Source: an uncultured Cellvibrio sp.
GTDB taxonomy: Bacteria; Pseudomonadota; Gammaproteobacteria; Pseudomonadales; Cellvibrionaceae
Assembly: GCA_946886255.1 (NCBI GenBank)
Contig: CAMPIG010000182.1
Span: forward strand, 1-8,907
DNA: 8,907 bases
Direction of reading: 5' to 3'
Numbering within the stretch: the stretch's first letter is position 1; each line of letters starts with the position of its first letter. Under the pieces are notes generated by a model. The model was not told where the DNA came from, did not search any database, and worked only from the letters and a program-made list of their open reading frames with translations. Shown here piece by piece: positions 1 to 7,450 of the stretch. A program made the translations under genes and the position numbers.

Positions 1-523
1 GAGTAATGCGGTGAATCTAACGGATGGTCTTGATGGCCTGGCCATTATGCCCAGCGTTATGGTGGCGGCGGCACTGGGGGTGATTGCGTATCTGTCGGGG
101 AACGTCAAGTTTGCGCAGTACTTGCAAATCGCTTATGTAGCGGGCGCCGGTGAGCTGGTAGTTTTCTGTTGTGCTTTGGTAGGTGCGGGCTTGGGTTTTC
201 TCTGGTTCAACACTTACCCCGCACAGGTATTTATGGGTGACGTGGGTGCACTGGCATTGGGGGCCGCTCTCGGTGTGATTGCCGTAGTCATCCGCCATGA
301 AATCGTATTGTTCATTATGGGTGGCATCTTTGTATTGGAAACCGTTTCAGTGATTCTGCAGGTGGCGTCATTCAAATTGACCGGCCGACGAATCTTTCGC
401 ATGGCGCCCATCCATCACCATTTTGAATTAAAAGGTTGGCCTGAGCCGCGTGTCATTGTGCGCTTCTGGATCATTACAGTGATCTTGGTATTAATCGGTC
501 TAGCCACCTTAAAACTGCGGTAA
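1..523 (+). CDS. mraY: MraY, phospho-MurNAc-pentapeptide transferase, C-terminal half (5' truncated by window edge)
   Basis: MraY is the integral inner-membrane enzyme that moves phospho-MurNAc-pentapeptide from UDP onto undecaprenyl phosphate, giving lipid I. Only the last 173 residues are present, about half of a typical protein of roughly 360 residues. The frame is open from base 2 and reads [14 protein letters not shown]. The GTG at position 11 is therefore the internal Val of the conserved [11 protein letters not shown] motif and not a start codon. Further hallmarks are [11 protein letters not shown] (the catalytic-site Asp loop), the [15 protein letters not shown] triple-His cytoplasmic loop, and the C-terminal RFWI...[10 protein letters not shown] helix. 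Several strongly hydrophobic stretches between these motifs fit membrane helices. The gene ends with TAA, 27 bases before murD. The family call is certain; the N-terminal half and the start lie outside the window. Confidence 0.98.
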   Translation, partial: SNAVNLTDGLDGLAIMPSVMVAAALGVIAYLSGNVKFAQYLQIAYVAGAGELVVFCCALVGAGLGFLWFNTYPAQVFMGDVGALALGAALGVIAVVIRHEIVLFIMGGIFVLETVSVILQVASFKLTGRRIFRMAPIHHHFELKGWPEPRVIVRFWIITVILVLIGLATLKLR

Positions 524-538
524 TTAAAGAACGTTTAA

Positions 539-542
539 AGAG
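539..542 (+). promoter_or_regulatory. Shine-Dalgarno of murD, supports the GTG start
   Basis: A purine run AAAGAGAAA (537-545) contains AGAG, which ends 8 bases before GTG 551. The alternative in-frame ATG at 560 would sit 17 bases away, too far for normal initiation. This favours the GTG start. The site is weak compared with those of murG or murC. Confidence 0.5.
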
Positions 543-550
543 AAATTACA

Positions 551-1897
551 GTGACTCAAATGATCGCCACAAGCAAAGTCAAAGCCATCATCGGCACCGG
601 TGTAACCGGTTTGTCGGTGGCTCGCTTTTTGGCGAAGCAGGGTCAAGCATTTGTATTGCTGGATACGCGCGCGCAACCACCAAATCTGGCGCAAATTAAG
701 GAAGAATTTCCGCAGGTTCTGGTCGAGACCGGCGAATTAAAAGTTGAAACCTTATTATTGGCGGATGAAATTATTGCAAGCCCGGGCGTTGCCGTGGCAA
801 CACCCGCAATTGCCAAAGCCAAGGCGGCGGGTATTCCGGTGGTGGGTGATATTGAATTGTTTGTGCGTTATGCGCGCGCACCCATTGTGGCGATTACTGG
901 CTCCAATGCCAAAAGCACCGTGACAACACTGGTGGGTGAAATGGCCGCTCAAGCCGGGTTGAAAGTTGCGGTGGGCGGCAACCTGGGGACGCCGGCGTTG
1001 GATTTGTTGCGTGATGATATTGAATTGTATGTGATGGAGCTTTCCAGTTTCCAACTGGAAACTGTGTCCAGGCTCAACGCCAGGGTGGCGACGATTTTAA
1101 ATATCAGTGCAGATCACTTGGATCGCTACCCCAACATGCAGGCTTATCACGCTGCAAAACTGCGTGTGTACTTCGGTGCAGAAAAAATTGTTGTTAATCG
1201 CAACGACGTATTGACTCATCCGCCGCTGGCGACTGGTATAAAGCCGATCACATTTGGTGGCGGTGCGGAGTTTAATAATTTCGGCATTATTCAGGAGCAG
1301 GATGAAGATTATCTGGCATGGCAATTCCAGCCCTTGATGCCGGTAAGCCAATTAAAAATCCGTGGCAAGCACAATGTCGATAATGCCCTGGCTGCACTGG
1401 CACTGGGGCAGGCCGCCGGCTTGCCATTGCCAGCCATGGTCGAGACCCTGAAAACGTTTGCCGGGTTGCCGCATCGTTGTGAATGGGTCACCGCTATTAA
1501 AGGTGTGGAATTTTTTAACGATTCCAAAGGCACTAACATCGGCGCAACGGTGGCTGCAATCAAAGGGCTTGCCCGTCCGCCAGCGAAACTGGTGTTGATT
1601 GCCGGTGGTGATGGAAAAGGTGCACATTTTGCTGAGTTGGCCCCGGCTATTGATGATCAGGTTCGCGCTGTTGTGTTGATTGGTCGTGATGCGCCAGTAA
1701 TTGCAGCGGCAATTGAAGGTAAAAGCAAAATAATTTTTGCAACGAGCATGACTGACGCGGTGAATAAAAGTTTTGAGCATGCTCATGCTGGTGATGCAGT
1801 ATTGCTGTCACCTGCCTGTGCAAGTTTCGATATGTTCAAGAATTATATAGATCGTGGGCAACAGTTCTGCGCAGCCGTGCGGGAGTTGGCATCATGA
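551..1897 (+). CDS. murD: MurD, UDP-N-acetylmuramoyl-L-alanine--D-glutamate ligase
   Basis: MurD is the cytoplasmic ATP-dependent ligase that adds D-glutamate to UDP-MurNAc-L-Ala, the second step of stem-peptide assembly. At 448 residues it is close to the usual 440 or so. The N-terminal Rossmann-like domain carries [13 protein letters not shown] (about 15-27), which binds the UDP-sugar. The central Mur ligase ATPase domain has the P-loop GSNAKST (117-123), [10 protein letters not shown] (172-181), [10 protein letters not shown] (184-193), and Lys203 in AAKLRVY, expected to be the carbamylated metal-site lysine. The C-terminal domain has HNVDNALA (274-281), PHRCEW (307-312), FFNDSKGTN (321-329) and [17 protein letters not shown] (420-436). 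The P-loop has Ala120 where the Walker A consensus has Gly; I recall this also in Pseudomonas MurD. The start is GTG, chosen by Shine-Dalgarno spacing, with ATG 560 as alternative. The TGA stop overlaps the ftsW start by 4 bases, implying translational coupling. Confidence 0.98.
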   Translation: MTQMIATSKVKAIIGTGVTGLSVARFLAKQGQAFVLLDTRAQPPNLAQIKEEFPQVLVETGELKVETLLLADEIIASPGVAVATPAIAKAKAAGIPVVGDIELFVRYARAPIVAITGSNAKSTVTTLVGEMAAQAGLKVAVGGNLGTPALDLLRDDIELYVMELSSFQLETVSRLNARVATILNISADHLDRYPNMQAYHAAKLRVYFGAEKIVVNRNDVLTHPPLATGIKPITFGGGAEFNNFGIIQEQDEDYLAWQFQPLMPVSQLKIRGKHNVDNALAALALGQAAGLPLPAMVETLKTFAGLPHRCEWVTAIKGVEFFNDSKGTNIGATVAAIKGLARPPAKLVLIAGGDGKGAHFAELAPAIDDQVRAVVLIGRDAPVIAAAIEGKSKIIFATSMTDAVNKSFEHAHAGDAVLLSPACASFDMFKNYIDRGQQFCAAVRELAS

Positions 1898-3102
1898 TGA
1901 CGACAACCCGCAATGACCTGCCATTTAACCAGCGCGTCGATTGGACGCTGCTGAGTTTATGGCTGGTGTTGATGTCAATCGGGCTGGTGATGGTTGCATC
2001 GGCTTCCGTGGCCTTTGCCGCCGCCAATTATGGTGATACCTGGTATTTCGCCAAACGTCACGGCGTTTATATGGTTATGGGCGTCACCCTGGCGATGGTG
2101 GTTGTGTCTATTCCTATGAGTGTATGGCAACGCTACGCGGGTTATTTTTTATTGTTCACCTTGTTGCTGTTGGTGATCGTGCTGATTCCTGGCGTAGGAA
2201 AAAAAGTGAACGGCAGTCAACGCTGGCTGAGCCTCGGCATTATTTCAGTACAGGTGTCAGAGATTGCCAAATTTTGTGCTGTGGTGTTTTTCGCCAGCTT
2301 TTTTGCGCGGCGTTATCACGAGTTGCATTTCGGTTGGCAAGGTTTTCTGAAGCCTTTGTTGGTTGTTGGTTTGTTCGTTGTGTTGTTGTTGCTGGAGCCA
2401 GATTTCGGTAGCTCAGTGGTATTGAGTGCAACCGTGTTTGCCATGATGTTTATCGCCGGTGTGCGGATGTGGCACTTTCTGTTGTTGATTGGTTTGGGTG
2501 TTGCGAGCCTGGGAGCCGTGGCAGTGTTTTCTCCCTACCGTATGCAACGCTTGATTACTTTCCTGGACCCTTGGGCTGATCAATTTAATACCGGCTATCA
2601 ATTAACACAGTCGCTCATTGGTTTTGGGCGCGGTGAGTGGTTCGGTCTGGGCTTGGGCAACAGTTTGCAGAAACTGTTTTTCCTGCCGGAGGCGCATACC
2701 GATTTTATCTTTGCCATCATCGCGGAAGAGTTTGGTTTGATTGGGGCGACGATTGTTATCGGGTTGTTTGTAGCGTTGATATTACGCATCTTCACCATCG
2801 CAAAAAATAATCTGGCGGTAGGTAAAGCCTTTGCTGCTTTTGCTGCATTCGGTGTCGCTATTCTGTTTTCGTTCCAGGTGTTTATCAACGTCGGTGTCGC
2901 TTCCGGATTATTGCCAACCAAAGGGTTAACGCTGCCGTTTATCAGTTACGGTGGAAGCAGTTTGTTAGTCAGCTGTGTGTTGCTGGCCTTTGTCATGCGG
3001 ATTGAGTGGGAGGTGCGCGGCGTTAGCTCAATTTTTATTCCGCCAGCGCGGCCTCTGCGTGCAGCTGTTCGTCCTCCACCGATAATGCCGGAGGCGATAT
3101 GA
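1894..3102 (+). CDS. ftsW: FtsW, septal SEDS peptidoglycan glycosyltransferase
   Basis: FtsW is a polytopic inner-membrane protein of the SEDS family. With its partner transpeptidase FtsI (PBP3) it polymerises lipid II into septal glycan strands. The 402-residue product has about ten hydrophobic segments, the first near residues 17-42. Conserved SEDS features include [10 protein letters not shown] (106-115), LEPDFGSS (167-174), [10 protein letters not shown] (265-274), whose Asp270 matches the presumed catalytic Asp, and [16 protein letters not shown] (341-356) near the last helices. The N-terminal tail is short. The cytoplasmic C-terminal tail after about residue 382 is rich in Pro and Arg. 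GGGAG at 1881-1885 lies 8 bases before ATG 1894. A second ATG follows directly at 1897, so initiation at either is possible. Placement between murD and murG identifies it as FtsW and not the elongation paralogue RodA. Its TGA stop overlaps the murG ATG. Confidence 0.97.
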   Translation: MMTTTRNDLPFNQRVDWTLLSLWLVLMSIGLVMVASASVAFAAANYGDTWYFAKRHGVYMVMGVTLAMVVVSIPMSVWQRYAGYFLLFTLLLLVIVLIPGVGKKVNGSQRWLSLGIISVQVSEIAKFCAVVFFASFFARRYHELHFGWQGFLKPLLVVGLFVVLLLLEPDFGSSVVLSATVFAMMFIAGVRMWHFLLLIGLGVASLGAVAVFSPYRMQRLITFLDPWADQFNTGYQLTQSLIGFGRGEWFGLGLGNSLQKLFFLPEAHTDFIFAIIAEEFGLIGATIVIGLFVALILRIFTIAKNNLAVGKAFAAFAAFGVAILFSFQVFINVGVASGLLPTKGLTLPFISYGGSSLLVSCVLLAFVMRIEWEVRGVSSIFIPPARPLRAAVRPPPIMPEAI

Positions 3103-4190
3103 CTGATGCGCAATCGCTGAAGGTGATGATTATGGCTGGTGGTACCGGTGGTCATGTTTTTCCGGCGTTGGCTGTTGCTGAGGTCTTGCGGCAGGCGGGC
3201 GCACAGTTGATGTGGCTCGGTACAGGGCGCGGGATTGAAAATCGTTTGGTGCCGGGGGCGAATATTCCGTTGCACCTGATTCGTGTCGAGGGTGTGCGCG
3301 GCCGTGGATTATACGGATTAATCAAAGCGCCATTTTTGGTGGGTTATGCGATTGCTCAAGCCATCGGCATCCTGCGACGTGAACAACCTGATGTGGTGGT
3401 GGGCTTCGGTGGTTTTGCTTCAGGGCCGGGTGGGATTGCAGCGCGTGTGTTAGGAAAGCCTTTGGTCATCCACGAGCAGAATGCAATTGCCGGTACCACC
3501 AATCGTTTGCTTGCACGTTTTGCGACGCGCGTACTGTCGGCATTTAACGGTGTGTTTTCGCAGGCGCAGGTGGTAGGTAATCCGGTGCGTAACACGATTG
3601 CGTCACTACCGACACCGGCGGTCCGTTATCGCGCTCGTCGAGCGCAAAAAACAAAGCTGCATCTGTTGATTTTAGGCGGCAGTCTAGGCGCGAAAGCGAT
3701 TAATGAGTTGGTGCCGAAAGCCTTGGCGCAATTGCCGTCAGAGTCGCGTCCGAACGTGTGGCATCAAACCGGAAAAGATCATGCGCAAACTACAGCGACG
3801 CTGTATGAGCAACAACACGTGATCGCCAGAGTAGAGGCTTTTATTGACGATATGGCCACTGCTTATAGTTGGGCGGATGTAATTGTATGTCGTGCGGGAG
3901 CTTTGACGGTTTCTGAGCTGATGGCTGCGGGAGTGGCTGCTATTTTAATTCCGTTGCCGTCAGCGATTGATGATCATCAAACCCATAACGCGGCTATTTT
4001 AAGTAGCGTCGGTGCTGGCATATCTGTGCCTCAGCGCGACTTCACACCGGCGAAACTGGCTGCGCTTTTGATGACGTATATCAATGAGCCGGAACAAAGT
4101 ATGAACATGGCTGAAAAAGCGCGCCTGCTTGCGTTGCCTGATGCAGCAGAGACAGTAGCAAATATATGTGTGGAGGTGGCGCGTGGATAA
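3099..4190 (+). CDS. murG: MurG, undecaprenyl-diphospho-muramoylpentapeptide beta-N-acetylglucosaminyltransferase
   Basis: MurG is a GT28-family, GT-B fold enzyme on the cytoplasmic face of the inner membrane. It transfers GlcNAc from UDP-GlcNAc to lipid I to give lipid II. The product has 363 residues, normal for the family. The N-terminal acceptor domain shows the glycine-rich loop [12 protein letters not shown] (14-25), [11 protein letters not shown] (102-112), [12 protein letters not shown] (125-136) and NPVR (161-164). The C-terminal UDP-GlcNAc domain shows GGSLGA (193-198), HQTG (222-225), and the donor-binding stretch [10 protein letters not shown] (264-273) followed by DDHQTHNA (291-298), where Gln294 corresponds to the nucleotide-contacting Gln. 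Residue 288 is Ser in the [10 protein letters not shown] loop, where relatives I recall have His; this position varies in the family. GGAGG at 3090-3094 lies 4 bases before the ATG, strong but close. The start overlaps the ftsW stop as ATGA. Confidence 0.98.
   Translation: MTDAQSLKVMIMAGGTGGHVFPALAVAEVLRQAGAQLMWLGTGRGIENRLVPGANIPLHLIRVEGVRGRGLYGLIKAPFLVGYAIAQAIGILRREQPDVVVGFGGFASGPGGIAARVLGKPLVIHEQNAIAGTTNRLLARFATRVLSAFNGVFSQAQVVGNPVRNTIASLPTPAVRYRARRAQKTKLHLLILGGSLGAKAINELVPKALAQLPSESRPNVWHQTGKDHAQTTATLYEQQHVIARVEAFIDDMATAYSWADVIVCRAGALTVSELMAAGVAAILIPLPSAIDDHQTHNAAILSSVGAGISVPQRDFTPAKLAALLMTYINEPEQSMNMAEKARLLALPDAAETVANICVEVARG
4172..4176 (+). promoter_or_regulatory. Shine-Dalgarno of murC inside the murG 3' end, decides the murC start
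   Basis: GGAGG, within TGGAGGTGG, lies 6 bases before GTG 4183. The earlier in-frame GTG at 4168 is upstream of this site and so cannot use it. This makes GTG 4183 the likely murC start. The site sits inside the last codons of murG, so a ribosome finishing murG would cover it. Confidence 0.75.
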
Positions 4191-5607
4191 AGCCATAGAA
4201 CATTATGAAGTACCCGAGATGCGTCGTATCCGTCGCATCCATTTTATCGGTATCGGTGGTGCGGGGATGAGCGGCATTGCCGAAGTGTTGTTGAACCAGG
4301 GTTATGAAATTTCCGGATCGGATATTAAAGAATCCAGTGTTACAGCGCGTTTGGTAAATAAAGGTGCACAGGTTTTTATCGGCCACAGCGCAAGTAATAT
4401 TGCCGGTGCTGATGTGGTGGTAAATTCTAGCGCGGTTGCGGCTAATAATCCTGAAATGATTGGTGCGCGTGAGCTGCGTATTCCGATTGTTCGCCGCGCC
4501 GAGATGTTGGGTGAATTGATGCGCTATCGCCACGGTATTGCGGTCGCCGGCACGCACGGTAAAACCACCACCACCAGCTTGATGGCCTCTATCCTCGCTG
4601 CGGCGAAACAAGATCCAACATTTATCATCGGCGGACTGGTAAATAGTACCGGTACCAATGCGCAATTAGGTGGCAGTCGGTATCTGGTTGCAGAAGCCGA
4701 TGAAAGCGATGCGTCCTTTCTGCATCTGCAACCGATGGTCGCTATCGTGACCAATATCGATGCAGATCATATGGATACCTACGGTGGAGATTTCTCGAAG
4801 CTGAAGAAAACCTTCGTCGAATTTTTGCATAACCTGCCATTTTATGGCTTGGCAGTTTTATGCGGCGAAGACCCGGTGATTCGCGACATTATTCCTGAAA
4901 TTGCGCGTCCGATTCTCACTTACGGCTTTGACGAACATTGTGATTTTCGGGCGATCAATATTAAGCAAAACAAGATGCAGTCAGAATTTGATGTGCTGCG
5001 TCCCGGCCACGAGAAGCCTTTGCACATTCGTCTGAATATTCCCGGTATCCACAACGTATTAAATGCAACGTCAGTTATTGCGGTAGCCACTGATGAAGGC
5101 ATCAGCGACGAAGCGATTCAGCAGGGGCTGGAAAATTTCCAGGGAGTTGGTCGTCGCTTTCAAGTGTACGGAAATTTTCCTATCGGCACTGGCGAGGCCA
5201 TGTTGGTGGATGATTACGGTCATCACCCGCGCGAAGTGGCCGCGATTATCAAAGCCATACGGGACGGCTGGCCTGACCGGCGTCTGGTCATGGTTTACCA
5301 GCCGCACCGTTATACGCGCACGCGGGATTTGTACGAAGATTTTGTTGAAGTGTTATCAACGGTGGATGCTCTGGTAATGCTCGAAGTATACAGCGCAGGG
5401 GAAGAAGCTATTCCCGGCGCAGACAGTCGCCATCTGTGTCGCAGTATTCGCGCGCGCGGTGTGATTGAGCCTATCTTTGTTGAAACCGTTGAAGGTGTTC
5501 CGGCCATCATCAAAGACCTGGTTAAAGCAGGCGATATTGTGATTACCCAAGGCGCAGGCAATGTGGGTGTGTTGTCCCCCGAATTAGCCAAGCGCAACTT
5601 GCAGTAG
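4183..5607 (+). CDS. murC: MurC, UDP-N-acetylmuramate--L-alanine ligase
   Basis: MurC is the cytoplasmic ligase that adds L-alanine, the first stem residue, to UDP-MurNAc using ATP. From GTG 4183 the product has 474 residues, a little shorter than the E. coli enzyme (about 490). Signatures in order are [21 protein letters not shown] (11-31, UDP-sugar-binding loop), the P-loop GTHGKTTT (123-130), EADESDASF (171-179), [14 protein letters not shown] (191-204), GIHNVLNA (288-295), FQGVGRRF (319-326), DDYGHHP (343-349), PHRYTRT (374-380) and TQGAGNVG (455-462). All key Mur-ligase motifs are intact. An in-frame GTG at 4168 would add five residues but lies before the Shine-Dalgarno; ATG 4219 is a shorter possibility with no visible ribosome site. 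The chosen start overlaps murG by 8 bases. The gene ends TAG, 9 bases before ddlB. Confidence 0.97.
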   Translation: MDKAIEHYEVPEMRRIRRIHFIGIGGAGMSGIAEVLLNQGYEISGSDIKESSVTARLVNKGAQVFIGHSASNIAGADVVVNSSAVAANNPEMIGARELRIPIVRRAEMLGELMRYRHGIAVAGTHGKTTTTSLMASILAAAKQDPTFIIGGLVNSTGTNAQLGGSRYLVAEADESDASFLHLQPMVAIVTNIDADHMDTYGGDFSKLKKTFVEFLHNLPFYGLAVLCGEDPVIRDIIPEIARPILTYGFDEHCDFRAINIKQNKMQSEFDVLRPGHEKPLHIRLNIPGIHNVLNATSVIAVATDEGISDEAIQQGLENFQGVGRRFQVYGNFPIGTGEAMLVDDYGHHPREVAAIIKAIRDGWPDRRLVMVYQPHRYTRTRDLYEDFVEVLSTVDALVMLEVYSAGEEAIPGADSRHLCRSIRARGVIEPIFVETVEGVPAIIKDLVKAGDIVITQGAGNVGVLSPELAKRNLQ

Positions 5608-5616
5608 AGGTAAAAA

Positions 5617-6558
5617 ATGCAACCCATATCCTTGCCGATTGATGAAGCGTTAAAAAGCCGACTAGGTCGTGTGGGCGTTTTGTTCGGTGGACAATCGGCG
5701 GAACGTGAAATTTCCTTGCAAAGCGGTACGGCCGTTATCAATGCATTGAAAGAAGCAGGTATTGATCCGGTGGTGATTGATATTGGCGAAAACGCAATCA
5801 GTGATATCCAAGCCGCCAAGCTGGATCGGGCGTTTATAGCATTGCACGGCCCCGGTGGTGAAGACGGACGGATTCAAGCGGTATTGGAATATTTAAACAT
5901 TCCTTATACCGGCAGTGACGTACAGTCATCGGCATTCGCCATGGATAAGTTGCGCAGCAAACAATTGTGGCGCGGTGTCGGTTTATCCACACCGGATTTT
6001 GCGGTGTTGCAGGCAAATACCGATTGGGAAACTGTGCTAGACAGCCTGGGGGGTGAAGTAATGGTCAAGCCAGCCCACGAAGGATCCAGTATCGGTATGT
6101 CGCGTGTGCAATCAGCAGCAGAACTGCGAGCGGCTTATCAAAATGCCGCACAGTACGATGGCAGTGTACTGGTTGAGCGTTTGATCACCGGTGGCGAGTA
6201 CACCGTGGCGATTCTGGACGGTAAAGCCTTGGCGCCTATTAAACTGGAAACTGACCATCGCTTTTATGATTTTGATGCGAAGTACCTGGCGGAGGACACT
6301 CGTTACCTTTGCCCGTGCGGCTTAAGTGAAGCGAAAGAAAAAGAGCTGCGTGAGTTAGCGTTAAATGCCTTCAACGCGCTCGGCTGTCGCGGTTGGGGCC
6401 GTGTGGATGTTATGGCCGACTCAGCACTGAATTTTTATTTGTTGGAAGTGAACACAGTACCTGGTATGACCAGCCACAGTTTGGTACCCATGGCTGCAAA
6501 AGCAGAAGGTCTATCTTTTGCGCAATTGGTCATCGCTATATTGCTGGCCAGTTTGTAA
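5617..6558 (+). CDS. ddlB: DdlB, D-alanine--D-alanine ligase
   Basis: This ATP-grasp enzyme joins two D-alanines into the dipeptide that MurF adds to the peptidoglycan precursor. It is cytoplasmic. The product has 313 residues, normal for the B-type ligase. Visible motifs are GGQSAEREISLQSG (24-37, with Glu29 as the substrate-anchoring Glu), ALHGPGGEDG (75-84), MDK (109-111), VKPAHEGSSIGMS (150-162, ATP and active-site loop), FYDFDAKY (216-223, omega loop with Tyr217), GWGRVDVM (259-266) and LEVNTVPGMTSHSLVP (276-291, metal and substrate binding). Tyr217 suggests a D-Ala-D-Ala product; ligases making D-Ala-D-Lac usually differ in this loop. AGAGG at 5606-5610, partly within the murC stop codon, lies 6 bases before the ATG. 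The symbol ddlB is used because of the position between murC and ftsQ; whether a second ddl exists elsewhere cannot be seen. Confidence 0.97.
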   Translation: MQPISLPIDEALKSRLGRVGVLFGGQSAEREISLQSGTAVINALKEAGIDPVVIDIGENAISDIQAAKLDRAFIALHGPGGEDGRIQAVLEYLNIPYTGSDVQSSAFAMDKLRSKQLWRGVGLSTPDFAVLQANTDWETVLDSLGGEVMVKPAHEGSSIGMSRVQSAAELRAAYQNAAQYDGSVLVERLITGGEYTVAILDGKALAPIKLETDHRFYDFDAKYLAEDTRYLCPCGLSEAKEKELRELALNAFNALGCRGWGRVDVMADSALNFYLLEVNTVPGMTSHSLVPMAAKAEGLSFAQLVIAILLASL

Positions 6559-6564
6559 ATCAAC

Positions 6565-7410
6565 ATGAACGACAGCAGTGTCAATGGCAGGCGACGCAGT
6601 AAACAAGCAGAGGGACTGAATGCCAAGGTTCCCAGCTACGGTGGTACCCGCTTGGGTGACAACAAGAGTGACAGCGCCGGTCGTTGGTTAAGACGTTTAG
6701 TGGGATTGGTTTTGATACTCGGAGCGCTGGCATTAGCGCTGTATTTTGTCGCTGAGCCTGTGGCGGAGCTGGTTGATCGACCGCTGGCTAGCGTGATGGT
6801 GGAGGGTGACTTTCATTTCATCAGTAAAGAACGAGCCATGGCGTTAATCAGCGCAGAGATCAATGAAGATTTTTTGCAGCTGGATTTGATGCGCATGAAA
6901 ACGGCGCTGGAAAGTGAGCCCTGGGTTGAACACGCTGCGTTGGCGCGACGTTGGCCTGATGCGCTGGAAGTGCGTATCACTGAGCAGCAGCCGATTGCGC
7001 GATGGGGTACAGACGGCTTTTTAAACCAGCGCGGTGAGTTGGTGCGGGTTGACAATATTGATGCATTGGCGGCGTTACCCTTATTGCAAGGCAATGCTGC
7101 AGACGCCAGCAAGATCATGCAGCAATACCAGGATTTATCGCAGTTGTTGCGTTCGCGTGGTTTGGACGTTATCGAGCTGAAGTGTGATAACAAAAAGTCC
7201 TGGCGATTGACGTTGAAAGGTGATGTGGAAGTGGCCATTGGCCGGGATCAGGTGATGGAAAAAATGCGTCGTTTTATGGCGGTCTACGATCAACACCTGA
7301 GTGAAGTCTGGCAAGACGTTACAGCAATTGATGTGCGTTATACCAACGGCGTTGCGGTGCAATGGTCGCCGGATTCAGACGCAAAAAAAAATTACATTAA
7401 ATCGATGTGA
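6565..7410 (+). CDS. ftsQ: FtsQ, bitopic divisome scaffold protein
   Basis: FtsQ is a single-pass inner-membrane protein that links early cytoplasmic division proteins to FtsB/FtsL and the septal synthase FtsW/FtsI. The 281-residue product has a hydrophilic, basic N-terminal cytoplasmic tail of about 43 residues, one membrane helix near 44-64, then a periplasmic part. A POTRA domain spans roughly 72-141, with SEPWVEHAALARRWPDAL (117-134) and ITEQQPIARW (138-147) as the recognisable signature. The FtsQ/DivIB domain follows to about 267, ending DVRYTNGVAVQW. The cytoplasmic tail is longer than I recall for E. coli FtsQ (about 24 residues). FtsQ is poorly conserved, so the call rests on domain layout, these motifs and the position between ddlB and ftsA. 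The ATG is 6 bases after the ddlB stop and has no clear Shine-Dalgarno, suggesting coupling to ddlB translation. Confidence 0.95.
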   Translation: MNDSSVNGRRRSKQAEGLNAKVPSYGGTRLGDNKSDSAGRWLRRLVGLVLILGALALALYFVAEPVAELVDRPLASVMVEGDFHFISKERAMALISAEINEDFLQLDLMRMKTALESEPWVEHAALARRWPDALEVRITEQQPIARWGTDGFLNQRGELVRVDNIDALAALPLLQGNAADASKIMQQYQDLSQLLRSRGLDVIELKCDNKKSWRLTLKGDVEVAIGRDQVMEKMRRFMAVYDQHLSEVWQDVTAIDVRYTNGVAVQWSPDSDAKKNYIKSM

Positions 7411-7431
7411 TCATTCAAAGGTTGGAATGAT
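7410..7431 (+). promoter_or_regulatory. Small hairpin in the ftsQ-ftsA gap, ahead of the ftsA ribosome site
   Basis: ATCATTC (7410-7416) and GAATGAT (7425-7431) form a perfect 7-base-pair stem with an 8-base loop. It starts at the last base of the ftsQ stop codon and ends 6 bases before the ftsA Shine-Dalgarno AGAGG (7438-7442). Only two of the seven pairs are G-C, and what follows is TTTAAAAAG and not a run of T, so it is not a convincing terminator. A role in ftsA translation or mRNA stability is speculative. Confidence 0.3.
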
Positions 7432-7450
7432 TTAAAAAGAGGTTACGCCA

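Noticed and set aside
11..13. GTG as a start codon for a short MraY-like protein
   Set aside because: The frame stays open upstream to the window edge and the residues before it complete the conserved [11 protein letters not shown] motif, so this is an internal Val of a gene cut by the window.
1045..1064. Perfect 8-base-pair inverted repeat CAGTTTCC/GGAAACTG with a 4-base loop inside murD
   Set aside because: It encodes part of the strongly conserved SSFQLET motif, which accounts for the bases, and no T run follows. It could fold in RNA, but nothing indicates a function.
1775..1784. 10-base palindrome GAGCATGCTC near the murD 3' end
   Set aside because: Short and within coding sequence, followed by a partial repeat (CATGCT) encoding HAHAG. 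No supporting context.
1352..1786. 144-codon open frame on the - strand inside murD
   Set aside because: Fully opposite the conserved C-terminal half of murD, with no domain or gene context. Treated as a shadow.
2124..2411. 95-codon + strand frame inside ftsW
   Set aside because: Out of frame within an intact SEDS gene; the translation has no family resemblance. ftsW itself shows no frameshift.
3967..3980. 14-base perfect palindrome TTGATGATCATCAA inside murG
   Set aside because: It encodes the conserved I-D-D-H-Q donor-site loop. Palindromes of this length can arise by chance from such codons, and its place in mid-gene does not suggest an operator.
4081..4665. 194-codon open frame on the - strand across murG/murC
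   Set aside because: It lies opposite the conserved 3' end of murG and 5' half of murC, has no recognisable domain in translation, and is low-complexity in the way antisense shadows are (many His, Arg, Thr, Asn). A shadow of the coding strand explains it.
5310..5819. 169-codon open frame on the - strand across murC/ddlB
   Set aside because: Antisense to two intact conserved genes with no recognisable family, start context or ribosome site. Treated as a shadow.
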